Assembly: GCA_040756055.1 (NCBI GenBank)
Contig: JBFLZR010000005.1
Coordinates: forward strand, 219,501-283,500
DNA: 64,000 bases
Reading direction: 5' to 3'
Source of the DNA: Candidatus Zixiibacteriota bacterium
GTDB lineage: Bacteria > Zixibacteria > MSB-5A5 > GN15 > FEB-12
Of this stretch, positions 16,684 through 25,785 are shown piece by piece. Numbering within the stretch: the first letter of the stretch is position 1; each line of letters opens with the position of its first letter. The notes below the pieces were generated by a model, which was not told the origin of the DNA, made no database searches, and was given only the letters and a program-made list of their open reading frames with translations. A program made the position numbers and the translations under genes.

Positions 16684-18936
16684 TTATTTCAATAAGGCCA
16701 TTTTACGGACAGCCACCATCCGGTCCGCTGCGAGACGATAGAAGTAGATGCCCGACCCCACGGGATCCCCGTCGTCAGAGAGGCCATCCCAGCTTAAACG
16801 ATACGAACCGGAAGGCTGGACTCTGTCAACCAGCGTCCGAACCGGCTGACCGAGGATATTATACACTTTAAGTGTTACTTTAGATAATGCCGGCAAATCA
16901 TATCTAATGAGAGTACTTGAATTAAATGGGTTGGGGTAATTTTGCTTGAGGGAAAATGAGCCCGGAAGTTCATCCAACGGATCGCCGCTAAGGTCCGTCA
17001 ACGGAGAAATAGTAATCTCGGCGCCGCTGAAATCCGGAATCAATTCGGCGGCCCCCACTGTCACTCGAAATTGGAGAGTGTCGTTTGAAACCGTGTCGAT
17101 CGAGCACGCGCCGCTCGCAGCTCCGGCGGTAAAGTACAGATCGCCCAGATAGTAACTTCCCGGGCTAATGGTTGCTGTCGGCGTCCACTCAATCAGGACG
17201 AGTCCACCGGCGGTATCGATCGTTGACTGCAGGCCCACATCAGCCGGCAATGTCGGTCCGGCAAGAATCGAGTCGACCATCAGGCTATCCTTGTCGAATT
17301 GAAGTGGTAGTGAGATGTGAACAAGGTCGTTTACAATGACAGCCGTAATAGGGGTGCTGCCGACCCCTCCCTCCTCAACTATTGCCGGGTCAATTCTTAT
17401 CGTGTCTTTCTGAAGACCGATCACGTCCAATCTCACGGAAACAACCAGCGAAGAATCCTGACCGGCCACGTCGCTGAAAACCAGAGTACCAAAATAGGTT
17501 CCCTGAACCAGAGTGTCCGTAGCCACCGTTACACTTACCGTGTCCGGAGTAGCGCCTGAGTCCGGAAGAGCGCTGAGCCAATCGACCGTTGTCGAAATGG
17601 TGTAATCCACCGGTTCAGCTCCCGTATGATTTACCACAACTGTCCGTGCCGAAGGAACCGCGTCGGTCTCGTTCATGACCAGACTGATTGAAGTGGGAGT
17701 AATAGTCAACGATGGCTGTTTATATCGTGTTATGGAGGCATAAATATCCCAGTTCCCGCTGCGATCATCCGCCCAGGTGACATAGCGATACTCACCGTCC
17801 ATCCCGACATCGGGATCAAGCTGGTTGCCGCTCAAGTAGTCGTTGACGCGGAAATTCGATCCGACCAGGTTGCTGGAGTTATCAAGTATCTGCCCGGTGA
17901 TATTCCAGCCGTCGGTGGTCGAGTCCGACCAGACCACCACGGTGTTACCCATGCGATCCGATGTTATTGCCGCTTCGCGCTGGGCGTTTTGAGTGCCGTC
18001 ATAATTCACCCTAACATCACTCTTGACCGGTGTCATGAGGGTATCGAATGTTCTCACGTAGATATCAGGGTTGGATGGGTAAGCTCCGTTGCGCCAGTCC
18101 ACCCAGGCGACGGTAAATCTTCCCGTACCATCGGCAGCGACATCGGGAAACGCCTGCCTGGCTCCCTGGCTGTCGGAGTTCACTTTGACATTTATTCCCA
18201 GCCTGTTTCCGTCGCTGTCAAAGCGCTGAACGAATATATCGTCATTACTGGAACGGTTGTCATACCAGGTGACCACAAACCATCCCTGGGGCGACACTGA
18301 GACGCGCGGCGCGTGCTGCTGAGCCGTACCGATATCGTCGTTTATCTTGAAATCTGTCCCAACGAGACTGCCGTCTGATTCGAACATCTGCCCGTAAACA
18401 TCCCAGTTTCGATTGCGGTAATCGACCCACACCACCACGCCGCCCCCCCACTCGCCGAGAGCGAGATCGGGCGTTTCTTTGAGGGAGTCGGGGACATTGA
18501 CCGTGAGATTCACATTGCTTCCAACCGGGAGGACCGATGAATCATAGGCCTGGAAGTATATATCCGGTCCGAAGGGATAGAGATCGTTGCGATAATCTTT
18601 CCACACCACCGAGTACAGCCCGGAGAGATCGACCGCGATGGCCGGTTCGAATTGATAGGAATTATTGGTGTCGTCGTTTACTTTCGCATTATAGCCGGCA
18701 GCATACCCTTGCGGGTCGAATCGCTGGAGATAGATGTCGTTGGTGCTTCCTCGACGGTCTGTCCAGACAATCACGAATCCGTTTTTATCGGCCACGGCCA
18801 GCCTTGGCGCGTTCTGGACTGTGGTCGTATTATCATCATTGACCAGAAAGTCCGCTCGCTCGACGGCTTTCAGCGGAGTGGCGATTAGCAAGAGCACCGC
18901 CGCCACGGCCCAAATGTTGAGTCTGTCAGATTTCAC
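16684..18936 (-). CDS. Exported seven-bladed propeller with cohesin-like domain and FlgD-Ig/Por-type C-terminus
   Basis: About 750 residues. A signal peptide is followed by seven repeats of about 55 residues with VVxWxDxRNxxxDIYxQxFDxxGxxxG, each opening with VNDD, which should fold as a seven-bladed propeller. A BACON-like Ig module follows (SISLVMNETDAVPSARTVVV). Next is a region resembling a cohesin-like domain (about 525-655: NDLVHISLPLQFDKDSLMVDS, with GSYYLGDLYFTAG late). Last is a FlgD Ig-like/type IX-secretion-like C-terminal domain (NYPNPFNSSTLIRYDLP to MALLK). It is probably a surface protein. The start is uncertain: GTG at 18936 gives an ideal signal peptide (KSDR n-region), while GTG at 18966 falls inside a hairpin. 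Confidence 0.78.
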   Translation of the reverse strand: MKSDRLNIWAVAAVLLLIATPLKAVERADFLVNDDNTTTVQNAPRLAVADKNGFVIVWTDRRGSTNDIYLQRFDPQGYAAGYNAKVNDDTNNSYQFEPAIAVDLSGLYSVVWKDYRNDLYPFGPDIYFQAYDSSVLPVGSNVNLTVNVPDSLKETPDLALGEWGGGVVVWVDYRNRNWDVYGQMFESDGSLVGTDFKINDDIGTAQQHAPRVSVSPQGWFVVTWYDNRSSNDDIFVQRFDSDGNRLGINVKVNSDSQGARQAFPDVAADGTGRFTVAWVDWRNGAYPSNPDIYVRTFDTLMTPVKSDVRVNYDGTQNAQREAAITSDRMGNTVVVWSDSTTDGWNITGQILDNSSNLVGSNFRVNDYLSGNQLDPDVGMDGEYRYVTWADDRSGNWDIYASITRYKQPSLTITPTSISLVMNETDAVPSARTVVVNHTGAEPVDYTISTTVDWLSALPDSGATPDTVSVTVATDTLVQGTYFGTLVFSDVAGQDSSLVVSVRLDVIGLQKDTIRIDPAIVEEGGVGSTPITAVIVNDLVHISLPLQFDKDSLMVDSILAGPTLPADVGLQSTIDTAGGLVLIEWTPTATISPGSYYLGDLYFTAGAASGACSIDTVSNDTLQFRVTVGAAELIPDFSGAEITISPLTDLSGDPLDELPGSFSLKQNYPNPFNSSTLIRYDLPALSKVTLKVYNILGQPVRTLVDRVQPSGSYRLSWDGLSDDGDPVGSGIYFYRLAADRMVAVRKMALLK

Positions 18937-18957
18937 CGAGAAATAATAGGCAATAGA

Positions 18958-18983
18958 AATGCCCACCTGAGTAGGCGGGCATT
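18958..18983 (-). terminator. Strong hairpin in the leader of the propeller gene
   Basis: AATGCCCACC (18958-18967) pairs with GGCGGGCATT (18974-18983) with one mismatch and a six-base loop. On the minus strand TTTCTATT follows. It may be a second terminator for the HU transcript or a leader structure; it argues against translation starting at 18966. Confidence 0.5.
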
Positions 18984-19036
18984 AATTGACTCTACACCTC
19001 GGCTAATCTGTTGATTGCCAGAAGATTATCTATTTA

Positions 19037-19079
19037 AAAAAACCGTCAGGGAGAACACGCCCCGGTGTTCGTAGTCCCG
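19037..19079 (-). terminator. Intrinsic terminator after the HU and small ribosomal-protein genes
   Basis: On the minus strand GGGA-(CTAC)-GAACAC pairs with GTGTTC-TCCC around a six-base loop. A few bases later comes a run of seven T residues (19043-19037). It closes the transcript carrying HU and the 31-residue protein. Confidence 0.65.
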
Positions 19080-19134
19080 TCAGCCGGAAATATCTTCCAA
19101 AACTGGAGAAACAATAGTTCCCAGTATCAAAAAG

Positions 19135-19230
19135 CTATCTTACTTTCTTTTTGTGACGATTAGCGCGTCTGCGTTTTTTCCGTTTATGAGTCTTAATTTT
19201 GAGGCGCTTACGCTTTTTTCCGCTGGGCAT
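19135..19230 (-). CDS. Tiny AURKAIP1/COX24-type ribosomal protein (31 residues)
   Basis: Translation gives MPSGKKRKRLKIKTHKRKKR followed by RRANRHKKKVR, 31 residues and extremely basic. Bacteroidetes and relatives encode nearly identical 30-residue proteins annotated as AURKAIP1/COX24 domain proteins, related to mitochondrial mS38 and actinobacterial bS22. These are parts of the small ribosomal subunit near the decoding region. GGAGG stands six bases before the ATG at 19230, which is strong support for a reading frame this short. It lies 29 bases downstream of HU and before a terminator. The match is from memory of the family, but the whole length agrees. Confidence 0.88.
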   Translation of the reverse strand: MPSGKKRKRLKIKTHKRKKRRRANRHKKKVR

Positions 19231-19259
19231 TAATCCTCCATCTTGACATTGATTGTCCC

Positions 19260-19544
19260 TTAGATAGACAGTTTCGTGATCATGTTCTTGAACTCGTTCG
19301 ACGGTTTGAAAACCGGAACTTTGCGATCAGGAACCGGTACAACTTCACCGGTGCGAGGATTGCGGGCCTTGCGGGCTTTGCGTAGCTTAACCTTAAAGGT
19401 CCCAAATCCTCTGATTTCGATGTTGTGGCCGTTCTCGAGCGACTTTTTCACGGTATCGAGAAATGAGTCCACCACAACGGCCACGTCTGTTCTGGTAAGG
19501 CCTGTTTTCTCGGCAACCTTTTCAACTAAATCAGCTTTGGTCAC
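19260..19544 (-). CDS. HU/IHF-family DNA-bending protein
   Basis: A 94-residue histone-like protein that bends and compacts DNA. It shows TKADLVEKVAEKTGLT at the N-terminus, the dimer-core IEIRGFGTFKVKLRKARKAR, and the arm motif ARNPRTGEVVPVPDRKVPVF that inserts into the minor groove. GTG at 19544 is chosen as start because GGGAGG precedes it by five bases; TTG at 19562 would add six residues and would place that site inside the coding region. HU and IHF subunits cannot be told apart by eye. Upstream, 196 bases separate it from sppA. Confidence 0.95.
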   Translation of the reverse strand: MTKADLVEKVAEKTGLTRTDVAVVVDSFLDTVKKSLENGHNIEIRGFGTFKVKLRKARKARNPRTGEVVPVPDRKVPVFKPSNEFKNMITKLSI

Positions 19545-19740
19545 AGTGTCCTCCCAAGACAAAACGTATTCTGATTAATGGTATTTATTTCAATCTTACT
19601 CTTCATATAGTCGAATCTGCCACTCCGGGAAATTTCTAACCCTTTGGGGCAGGAAAAGATACCCAATATTTCCATAAAAGAAAAGGAAAATTATTGGTTT
19701 ATCAACTGTTTTTTGCGCTTTTTTTCAGAAAATTTGCTTG

Positions 19741-20649
19741 TTACTGATAGAGATACATCAACTGCGGCCCGGAAATGACCTTATTAACGGGCTGGGCCAG
19801 CAGGCTGGCGGCGCTACCCAGGAGGTCAAAAATCGTCACATTTTTGCGTTCGTAAGGATATACCGCCCTGGGCTCACCCGATATGTTAGCCAGGTCAGCA
19901 GCTACTTCCAGTGCCTCGTTCAAACCGCCAAGAGTATCTACCAGGCCAAGGTTATAGGCCTGTAGACCCGTAAAAACCGAGCCATCGGCCAGCGGGTAGA
20001 TTTCTTCGATATCCTTGCCCCTGCCGTCGGCCACCACCTGAACGAACTGCTCATAAGTATCCATGACCACGGATTTAAGCATCAGCTCTTCCTCAGCCGT
20101 CATTGACCGACTGTAATTGCCCACGTCTTTTAGCTCGCCCGCCTTTATCGTCTCTGTCCCAACGCCGACTTTCTCCATCAGGCCTTCGAACGTATGGAAC
20201 TGGAATATCACACCGATCGAGCCGGTAAGCGAGCCCGGGTTGGCGACCACTCTGTCGCAGGCGCAAGCGATGTAATAACCGCCCGACGCCGCAACGGAGG
20301 CCATTGAGGCCACCACCGGTTTTTCATAGTCGAAGCGGGCGCGGTGAATGGCGTCGTAAATCTCCTGAGAAATAGCGACTCCGCCGCCACCAGAATTTAT
20401 ATGAACTACTATCGCCTTGATCGAACCACTCTCCGCCCACTTTTCGATAAGCCTTATAGCTCTGCGGCCGGAATCCTCGTCGATCACGCCATAGACTTCC
20501 ACCACACCAATGTTCCCGCCCATTCCCGTGAACTCAAACTCCCCCTCCGGAGAAAGCATCTCAACAAACATTACCCCAAAAAATACGAAAGCCACCACGA
20601 AGACGGTGACTATCACAATCCCGACAATAATATCTCTTCTTTTCGCCAT
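19741..20649 (-). CDS. sppA: Signal peptide peptidase SppA, short form
   Basis: A 302-residue S49 family membrane protease that degrades cleaved signal peptides. One transmembrane segment (about 8-32) anchors a single protease domain, the half-length form found in many bacteria, as opposed to the duplicated E. coli form. Visible are NSGGGGVAISQEIYDAI, the Ser nucleophile region MASVAASGGYYIA, GSIGVI, and the Lys of the Ser-Lys pair in TIKAGELKDVG. The ATG at 20649 has AGGA upstream. It starts 11 bases after the transglycosylase gene and is likely part of the same operon. Confidence 0.94.
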   Translation of the reverse strand: MAKRRDIIVGIVIVTVFVVAFVFFGVMFVEMLSPEGEFEFTGMGGNIGVVEVYGVIDEDSGRRAIRLIEKWAESGSIKAIVVHINSGGGGVAISQEIYDAIHRARFDYEKPVVASMASVAASGGYYIACACDRVVANPGSLTGSIGVIFQFHTFEGLMEKVGVGTETIKAGELKDVGNYSRSMTAEEELMLKSVVMDTYEQFVQVVADGRGKDIEEIYPLADGSVFTGLQAYNLGLVDTLGGLNEALEVAADLANISGEPRAVYPYERKNVTIFDLLGSAASLLAQPVNKVISGPQLMYLYQ

Positions 20650-20660
20650 AGGAATCCTGT

Positions 20661-22910
20661 CTAATTTAAATAGATCCTCAGTGTCTCCCCGATGTTGAGC
20701 CTGTCGGGATCATCAATGTTATTATTCGCTCTAATACGGGCGATAGTCGTGTTGTACCTTCTGGCAATTGCCCCCAGAGTCTCGCCCCGCGCCACCCGGT
20801 GAATCACGTACCGGACATCGTCGGAAGCGACTTTCAGCACTTGTCCGGGATAAATACGACTGGAGCGGCCAAGACCGTTCAGCCTGCGGATCTGGCTCGT
20901 GGTCGTGCCGTACTTTCGGGCGATGTCCCACAGGGTATCGCCTGACCGCACTTTATACGATTTGACATCATCGGAGCCGCCGCTACTTTCAGTCGACGCG
21001 TACGTGGCGGACGATTTCGAGGTGACGTTCTTGTCCTTGAGCTGTGTGGCGCCCGATGGAATTCTCAGTTTCTGGCCCACATAGATTCGAGAACCTTTCT
21101 CGATGTAGTTGTCCCTGCGAAGGTCATCGACAGTGGTACCGAAAGCTTTGGCAATATCCCACATGGTATCGCCGGAGCGGACGACATATATCGAATTTCT
21201 TGCGGAGTAATCCAGGTTTTTGCGGTTCGATGACGCCTGGGAGTAGTCACGATCCAGCGGGACCGGTACGATCAGCGTCTTACCCTCATATATCTTTGAA
21301 CGCTGGCTCAAGTTATTGGCCTCGAAAATGGCATATTGGGAGACACCATACTTGGCCGCTATACTGCTTATGGTCTCCCCCCGATTGATGCGGTGCTGCA
21401 CCCAGCTTGTCTCTTTGGGAGACGGCATACCGTCATAGGCAGCCCAGAACTGGTCCTTTTTTCCGGGCGGAATTTTCAGAGTGTATTTTTTGGTGTTCGG
21501 AGGGGTGTACTTTCTCAGAAGCTCCGGATTCAGTTCTTTAAGTTCTTCCTCGCTGCAGCCTATCTCCCGGGCCACAACACCCAGTTCGAGACACTTGTCT
21601 ATTTCCACCTCTTCCCAAACAACCTCATCCTCGTGCTCAATATCATAGAAGCCGTATTTCTCGGGATTTTTGGCGATAATAGCCGCCGCCATGATCAGCG
21701 GCACGTAATCCATAGTCTGTCGTTTCAGTTTCAATTTCCAGAAGTCGATGGTTTTTTGCTTTTTTATCTGACGACTCACACGTCCCGGGCCGCCGTTGTA
21801 GGCGGCCATCGCCAGTTCCCACGAACCGAACTGATTGTACAGATCCCTTAGAAACTGACAGGCGGCGTGGGTCGACTTGATCGGGTCCTTGCGCTCATCG
21901 TACCACCAGCTACGGTCAAGCTTATATAACCGTCCGGTCGAGGAGATGAATTGCCACAGTCCCATCGCTCTCGCCCAAGAGTATGCATGAGGATTGTAGC
22001 CAGACTCAACCATGGAAAGATAGATCAAATCCTGCGGCAGGCCGTATTCGGCGAGGATTCTCTTCATCATCGGGGTATACCTTTTCGAGCGCTTAAGGAA
22101 CTTGTTGAATACGTCTCTTCCTACAGTCTGGTAATAGACGATAGAACTTTTGACCCGCTCGTTCATTACGACCGGAATGTCGTATGTTACCGGAGCTTCT
22201 TCGCTTCGGTAAACCCGCATAGTGTCATCACCGAGTTGACTGGCGAGGTCGCCGAACCGCTCGATGAGAACAGTCGGCGAGACATCGGCGTCGAGTTTTC
22301 CCAACGACCGCATCGTCACGCGATAATCCGCAATAAGTCCTTCCATAAGACCGGTGTATTTCGCCGCCTCGGGTGTCAGAGCCGAGTCGGCCTCAACGTC
22401 GATATTAGCCAGCACGCGCAAAGCCTTTTCAAAATAATACTGGGCCTCTTCCCAGCTGGCCTCACGATTGGCGATCACGCCCATGGCGTGATACTCTTCG
22501 GCCAGATCGAATTGACGCCAGAGGTCATCGTCGACAGCCGACGCTGAGTCATCGAGGTCGACACTACTGTAAAATACACCCTCTATTAATTCATAGTCGT
22601 CCGGGTCGCTTTCAAGAGGATCGGAACTATCCTCCCGCTGAGTCGTGTCTGAAGACTGAGTCTGCGCTTGTTCGGATGGTGTCTTGTTGAGCAGCAAATC
22701 GAGCAACGGCTTGTCTGCCACCGCGGCCGTGTCCTCCTCGGACGAACTGCCCGAGTCAACATCGGTCTCTTCCGCTGGTGGCCGACCGGCATAAATCTGC
22801 GGCGATGACATCGAGCCTTTGCCGGAACAACTGATGTTGGCAATGGTGAAAAGGATTAATACAGTTAGTAAGATGGCGGTCTGAAGTGTTTTTCTCATAT
22901 CCTCATCCAT
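20661..22910 (-). CDS. Lipoprotein lytic transglycosylase with four LysM repeats (MltD-like)
   Basis: About 749 residues. MltD-type enzymes cleave the glycan strands of peptidoglycan to 1,6-anhydro ends. A lipobox (ANISC) suggests an outer-membrane lipoprotein. After an acidic Ser-rich linker and a helical region comes the SLT domain: catalytic Glu in SMVESGYNPHAYS, AMGLWQFISSTGRLY, and AMAAYNGGPGRV. Four LysM modules follow (for example YVVRSGDTMWDIAKAFGTT and YKVRSGDTLWDIARKYGTT), each with an RIYxGQxLxI end; E. coli MltD has fewer. The ATG at 22910 is chosen with AGGA 8 bases upstream; ATG at 22898 is an alternative. Downstream of miaA and close to sppA. Confidence 0.92.
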   Translation of the reverse strand: MDEDMRKTLQTAILLTVLILFTIANISCSGKGSMSSPQIYAGRPPAEETDVDSGSSSEEDTAAVADKPLLDLLLNKTPSEQAQTQSSDTTQREDSSDPLESDPDDYELIEGVFYSSVDLDDSASAVDDDLWRQFDLAEEYHAMGVIANREASWEEAQYYFEKALRVLANIDVEADSALTPEAAKYTGLMEGLIADYRVTMRSLGKLDADVSPTVLIERFGDLASQLGDDTMRVYRSEEAPVTYDIPVVMNERVKSSIVYYQTVGRDVFNKFLKRSKRYTPMMKRILAEYGLPQDLIYLSMVESGYNPHAYSWARAMGLWQFISSTGRLYKLDRSWWYDERKDPIKSTHAACQFLRDLYNQFGSWELAMAAYNGGPGRVSRQIKKQKTIDFWKLKLKRQTMDYVPLIMAAAIIAKNPEKYGFYDIEHEDEVVWEEVEIDKCLELGVVAREIGCSEEELKELNPELLRKYTPPNTKKYTLKIPPGKKDQFWAAYDGMPSPKETSWVQHRINRGETISSIAAKYGVSQYAIFEANNLSQRSKIYEGKTLIVPVPLDRDYSQASSNRKNLDYSARNSIYVVRSGDTMWDIAKAFGTTVDDLRRDNYIEKGSRIYVGQKLRIPSGATQLKDKNVTSKSSATYASTESSGGSDDVKSYKVRSGDTLWDIARKYGTTTSQIRRLNGLGRSSRIYPGQVLKVASDDVRYVIHRVARGETLGAIARRYNTTIARIRANNNIDDPDRLNIGETLRIYLN

Positions 22911-23029
22911 GATGATATTCCTGTCTTTTCTTTCAATTATCGGAAGAAAATTCCGTTTTTTTAGGCCCAATGAGCTAACTCGTTGACATTTAACCCACCC
23001 CTCGAAACCATGTCAAGTTTAATCTCGTA

Positions 23030-23953
23030 TCATTTTTCGCCGGGCCAGCCCCTAAGGTCGATCGAATTGAGTAAACTTTCCCTATCCTCAAAAAATACGC
23101 AGTCCGGCTGCCTTCTAAACCATGTCATCTGCCTTTTGGCGTATCTTCGGCTGTTTTGCTTAATAATGCTTACAGCTTCAGACAGTGAAAAGTTTCCATC
23201 AAGATAATCAAGCAGTTCGCCATAGCCGATTACATTAGCTCTTCGGATCCGCTCCCGATATCCTTTTTGAATCAGGACTTTCAACTCCTCCAACAGACCA
23301 TCGGTCATCATCCGATCAACACGCCGGTTTATTGCCTCATAAAGACCCGGGCGCGGAGGTGTCAGGCAGAAATATTCGAACTCATACCTACCTTTTCGAT
23401 AGGCTCCCGAAGCCATCAGTTCCGATTTCGGTTTGCCCGTAAGTTGGAATATCTCCAACGCCCGGATAACCCGCACCTTGTTGTGAGGGTGGGTCTTGGC
23501 TGCCTCCAGCGGATCAATCTCTGTCAGGCGACGATACATTTCCTCCGGGCCCAGACTTTCCATCTCGGATGCCAGTTCTTCGCACACCGACATATCGTCC
23601 TGTTCTATCTCCACCACCCCCTCGGTCAGCGCCCTTAAATACAATCCCGTGCCGCCGACCACGAGAGGGATTTTCTTACGGGAAAGAATATCTTCTATCG
23701 CCTCATTGGCTTCATCGATAAACCTGAAAGCACAATAACGTTCCCCCGGTTCGATGAGATCAATCAGGTGAAATTTGACCATGGATTTTTGCTCGGGTGT
23801 TGGTTTTGCCGTGCCGATATCAAGATGGCGAATAATCTGACGGGAATCGGCCGAGACTATCTCCACGGGGTATTCGCCGGCCAGTTCAACCGCAGCCGCT
23901 GTCTTGCCCGAGCCTGTGGGGCCGCAGATAATCGGTATCGGCTTCTCAGGCAC
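23030..23953 (-). CDS. miaA: tRNA dimethylallyltransferase
   Basis: MiaA adds a dimethylallyl group to A37 of tRNAs reading codons that begin with U. About 307 residues, typical length. It shows the P-loop ICGPTGSGKTAAAVELA, VEIVSADSRQIIRHLDIGTA, IPLVVGGTGLYLRALTEG, and the C-terminal RYAKRQMTWFRRQ. The start overlaps the end of mutL: GTG at 23953 or TTG at 23959, neither with a clear ribosome site, so translation may be coupled to mutL. In many bacteria hfq follows miaA; here a transglycosylase does. Confidence 0.95.
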   Translation of the reverse strand: MPEKPIPIICGPTGSGKTAAAVELAGEYPVEIVSADSRQIIRHLDIGTAKPTPEQKSMVKFHLIDLIEPGERYCAFRFIDEANEAIEDILSRKKIPLVVGGTGLYLRALTEGVVEIEQDDMSVCEELASEMESLGPEEMYRRLTEIDPLEAAKTHPHNKVRVIRALEIFQLTGKPKSELMASGAYRKGRYEFEYFCLTPPRPGLYEAINRRVDRMMTDGLLEELKVLIQKGYRERIRRANVIGYGELLDYLDGNFSLSEAVSIIKQNSRRYAKRQMTWFRRQPDCVFFEDRESLLNSIDLRGWPGEK

Positions 23954-25775
23954 GGCCAAATTGTCTGTCCAAATCTTCCCGGGTTAGCTTCACAAAGGTA
24001 GGACGTCCGTGGGGGCAGGAATATCTATTGTCGCATTCGAGCAGGCGGCCAATCAAATGAATGGCCTCTTCGTCTGAGAGCCTGTCGCCCGCCATTACGG
24101 CTGAACGGCAGGCAATAGACTGAGCCATGGCTTTTTTCATGTCATGACCGGAGGCTTTGAGCGAGGCGAAATCATCGAGAACTTTCGTGAATGCTTCCGA
24201 TGGAGACTTGCGCGACAGAATCGACGGCACCGCTTCGATGTTGACCATTCTCCCGCCAAAATGCGAAACGGTAAACCCCGATTTATTCAGCAGCTCGGCT
24301 GCCTCGTCAAATACAGTCAGAAGTTCAGGGTTCAACTCTACCTGGGCCGGAAAGAGCAACGTCTGCGCCTCCACCGACTGACTTTCCACCTTGGCGAGAA
24401 TCTCTTCGTAGAGCACGCGCTCATGAGCTGTGTGCTGGTCGATGATATATAGGTTATCGCCAGACTGAAAGAGCAGATATAAATTGGCGAATCGGCCAAT
24501 AAGGCGAAGACCCGCCGGTGCCGCAGCATCGCCCTCGTCCGGTGCACCGCTGCGCAACTCATCGATCACTTCGCCGGTGCTCCGGTCGACCCGCACCACG
24601 TCCTGCCCTCCTGCCGGCGTTTCAGAGCCGGCTTTTTTGTACAACTCTTTCAGAAGACTGAAATCGACTTCGTGGTGACCCTGAACACCCGGGATATAAC
24701 CGCCTGCCCTTCGATCAGAACCCGATGCACTTCCCTGCCATGGTCCGGACTGCGCCGAAGGCTTAAAGACAGGTACGATACCGTCCTGCTGCAGAGATTC
24801 CTTCACAATCCTATAAACAGCGTCGTGTATCTCTCTTTCGCGCGAGAGTCGGACTTCGGCCTTGGTCGGGTGAACATTCACGTCCACTTCAGTCGGATCC
24901 ACCGTAAGAAGTAGCGCCCCGGTCGGGAAAGTACCGCGTGCGATAAGCTCGCCATAGCCTGCCGCCAGAGCGTGTGACAAGCTCGGCGAATAGATATAAC
25001 GGCTATTGATAAAGACAAATTGACCATAGCGGTTGTTCTGCACCATTTCAGGAGAACCGATATATCCCGAAACTTTAACCGGTCCCATCTCGCCCTGGAC
25101 CTTTACCAGTTTATCCTGCGCTCCCAGTACGGCGGCTACTCTGTCGCACAGCTCTGAATCGGCCGGTAAGGAGAAGATACTTCTACCGTTGAGGTTGTAT
25201 GAGAACGCGATATCGGGTCGTCCGATTGCGAGCGCCATAGCCGTGCGCGAGATGTGCCGTGCCTCGGTGGTTTCCGCCTTGAGGAATTTCCGGCGCGCGG
25301 GAGTGTTGTAAAACAGATTCTCGACTTCGATTATCGTGCCGGGTGAAGCTGAGGTCGGCTGTTTGGACTGAAGTACCCCGCCCTCGTAAATTATCTCGGT
25401 GCCAACCGTGGCGTCATGCGGCCGCGTGACCATACGAAGACGCGATATCGAAGCTACCGACGGCAGCGCCTCGCCGCGAAAACCATAGGTATAAAGGCTA
25501 TTCAGGTCGTCGAAACTGGCAATTTTCGAGGTGGCGTGACGGGAGAAGGCGATCTCTACCTGCTCGGCCGGTATACCACACCCGTTATCGACTATTTTTA
25601 TCAGGCGGGTTCCTGATTTCTCGATGATAATTTCGATGCGTGTGGCGCCCGCGTCGATAGAGTTTTCCACCAGTTCCTTTACAACCGCGGCGGGCCGCTC
25701 GATAACCTCCCCGGCGGCAATCTTGTTAATCACCCGCTCCGGCAGGGGCCTTATCCATCTGCGCGTTTGTTCCAC
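23946..25775 (-). CDS. mutL: DNA mismatch repair protein MutL, endonuclease type
   Basis: MutL links MutS recognition to strand removal. About 609 residues. The N-terminal GHKL ATPase has VVKELVENSIDAGATRIEI, DNGCGIP and TYGFRGEALPSVASI. The C-terminal domain carries the motifs of nicking MutL proteins: DQHTAHERVLYEE (the DQHA(X)2E(X)4E motif with Thr for Ala), ACRSAVMAGDRL and CPHGRPT. This fits bacteria without MutH. The open frame runs 57 codons further upstream, inside mutS; the conserved region begins at IRPLPERVINKIAAGEV, so GTG at 25775 (TTG 25778 or 25784 as alternatives) is chosen, just after the mutS stop with GGAG in the mutS end. Confidence 0.95.
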   Translation of the reverse strand: MEQTRRWIRPLPERVINKIAAGEVIERPAAVVKELVENSIDAGATRIEIIIEKSGTRLIKIVDNGCGIPAEQVEIAFSRHATSKIASFDDLNSLYTYGFRGEALPSVASISRLRMVTRPHDATVGTEIIYEGGVLQSKQPTSASPGTIIEVENLFYNTPARRKFLKAETTEARHISRTAMALAIGRPDIAFSYNLNGRSIFSLPADSELCDRVAAVLGAQDKLVKVQGEMGPVKVSGYIGSPEMVQNNRYGQFVFINSRYIYSPSLSHALAAGYGELIARGTFPTGALLLTVDPTEVDVNVHPTKAEVRLSREREIHDAVYRIVKESLQQDGIVPVFKPSAQSGPWQGSASGSDRRAGGYIPGVQGHHEVDFSLLKELYKKAGSETPAGGQDVVRVDRSTGEVIDELRSGAPDEGDAAAPAGLRLIGRFANLYLLFQSGDNLYIIDQHTAHERVLYEEILAKVESQSVEAQTLLFPAQVELNPELLTVFDEAAELLNKSGFTVSHFGGRMVNIEAVPSILSRKSPSEAFTKVLDDFASLKASGHDMKKAMAQSIACRSAVMAGDRLSDEEAIHLIGRLLECDNRYSCPHGRPTFVKLTREDLDRQFGRA

Positions 25776-25785
25776 CAAGGTCAAG

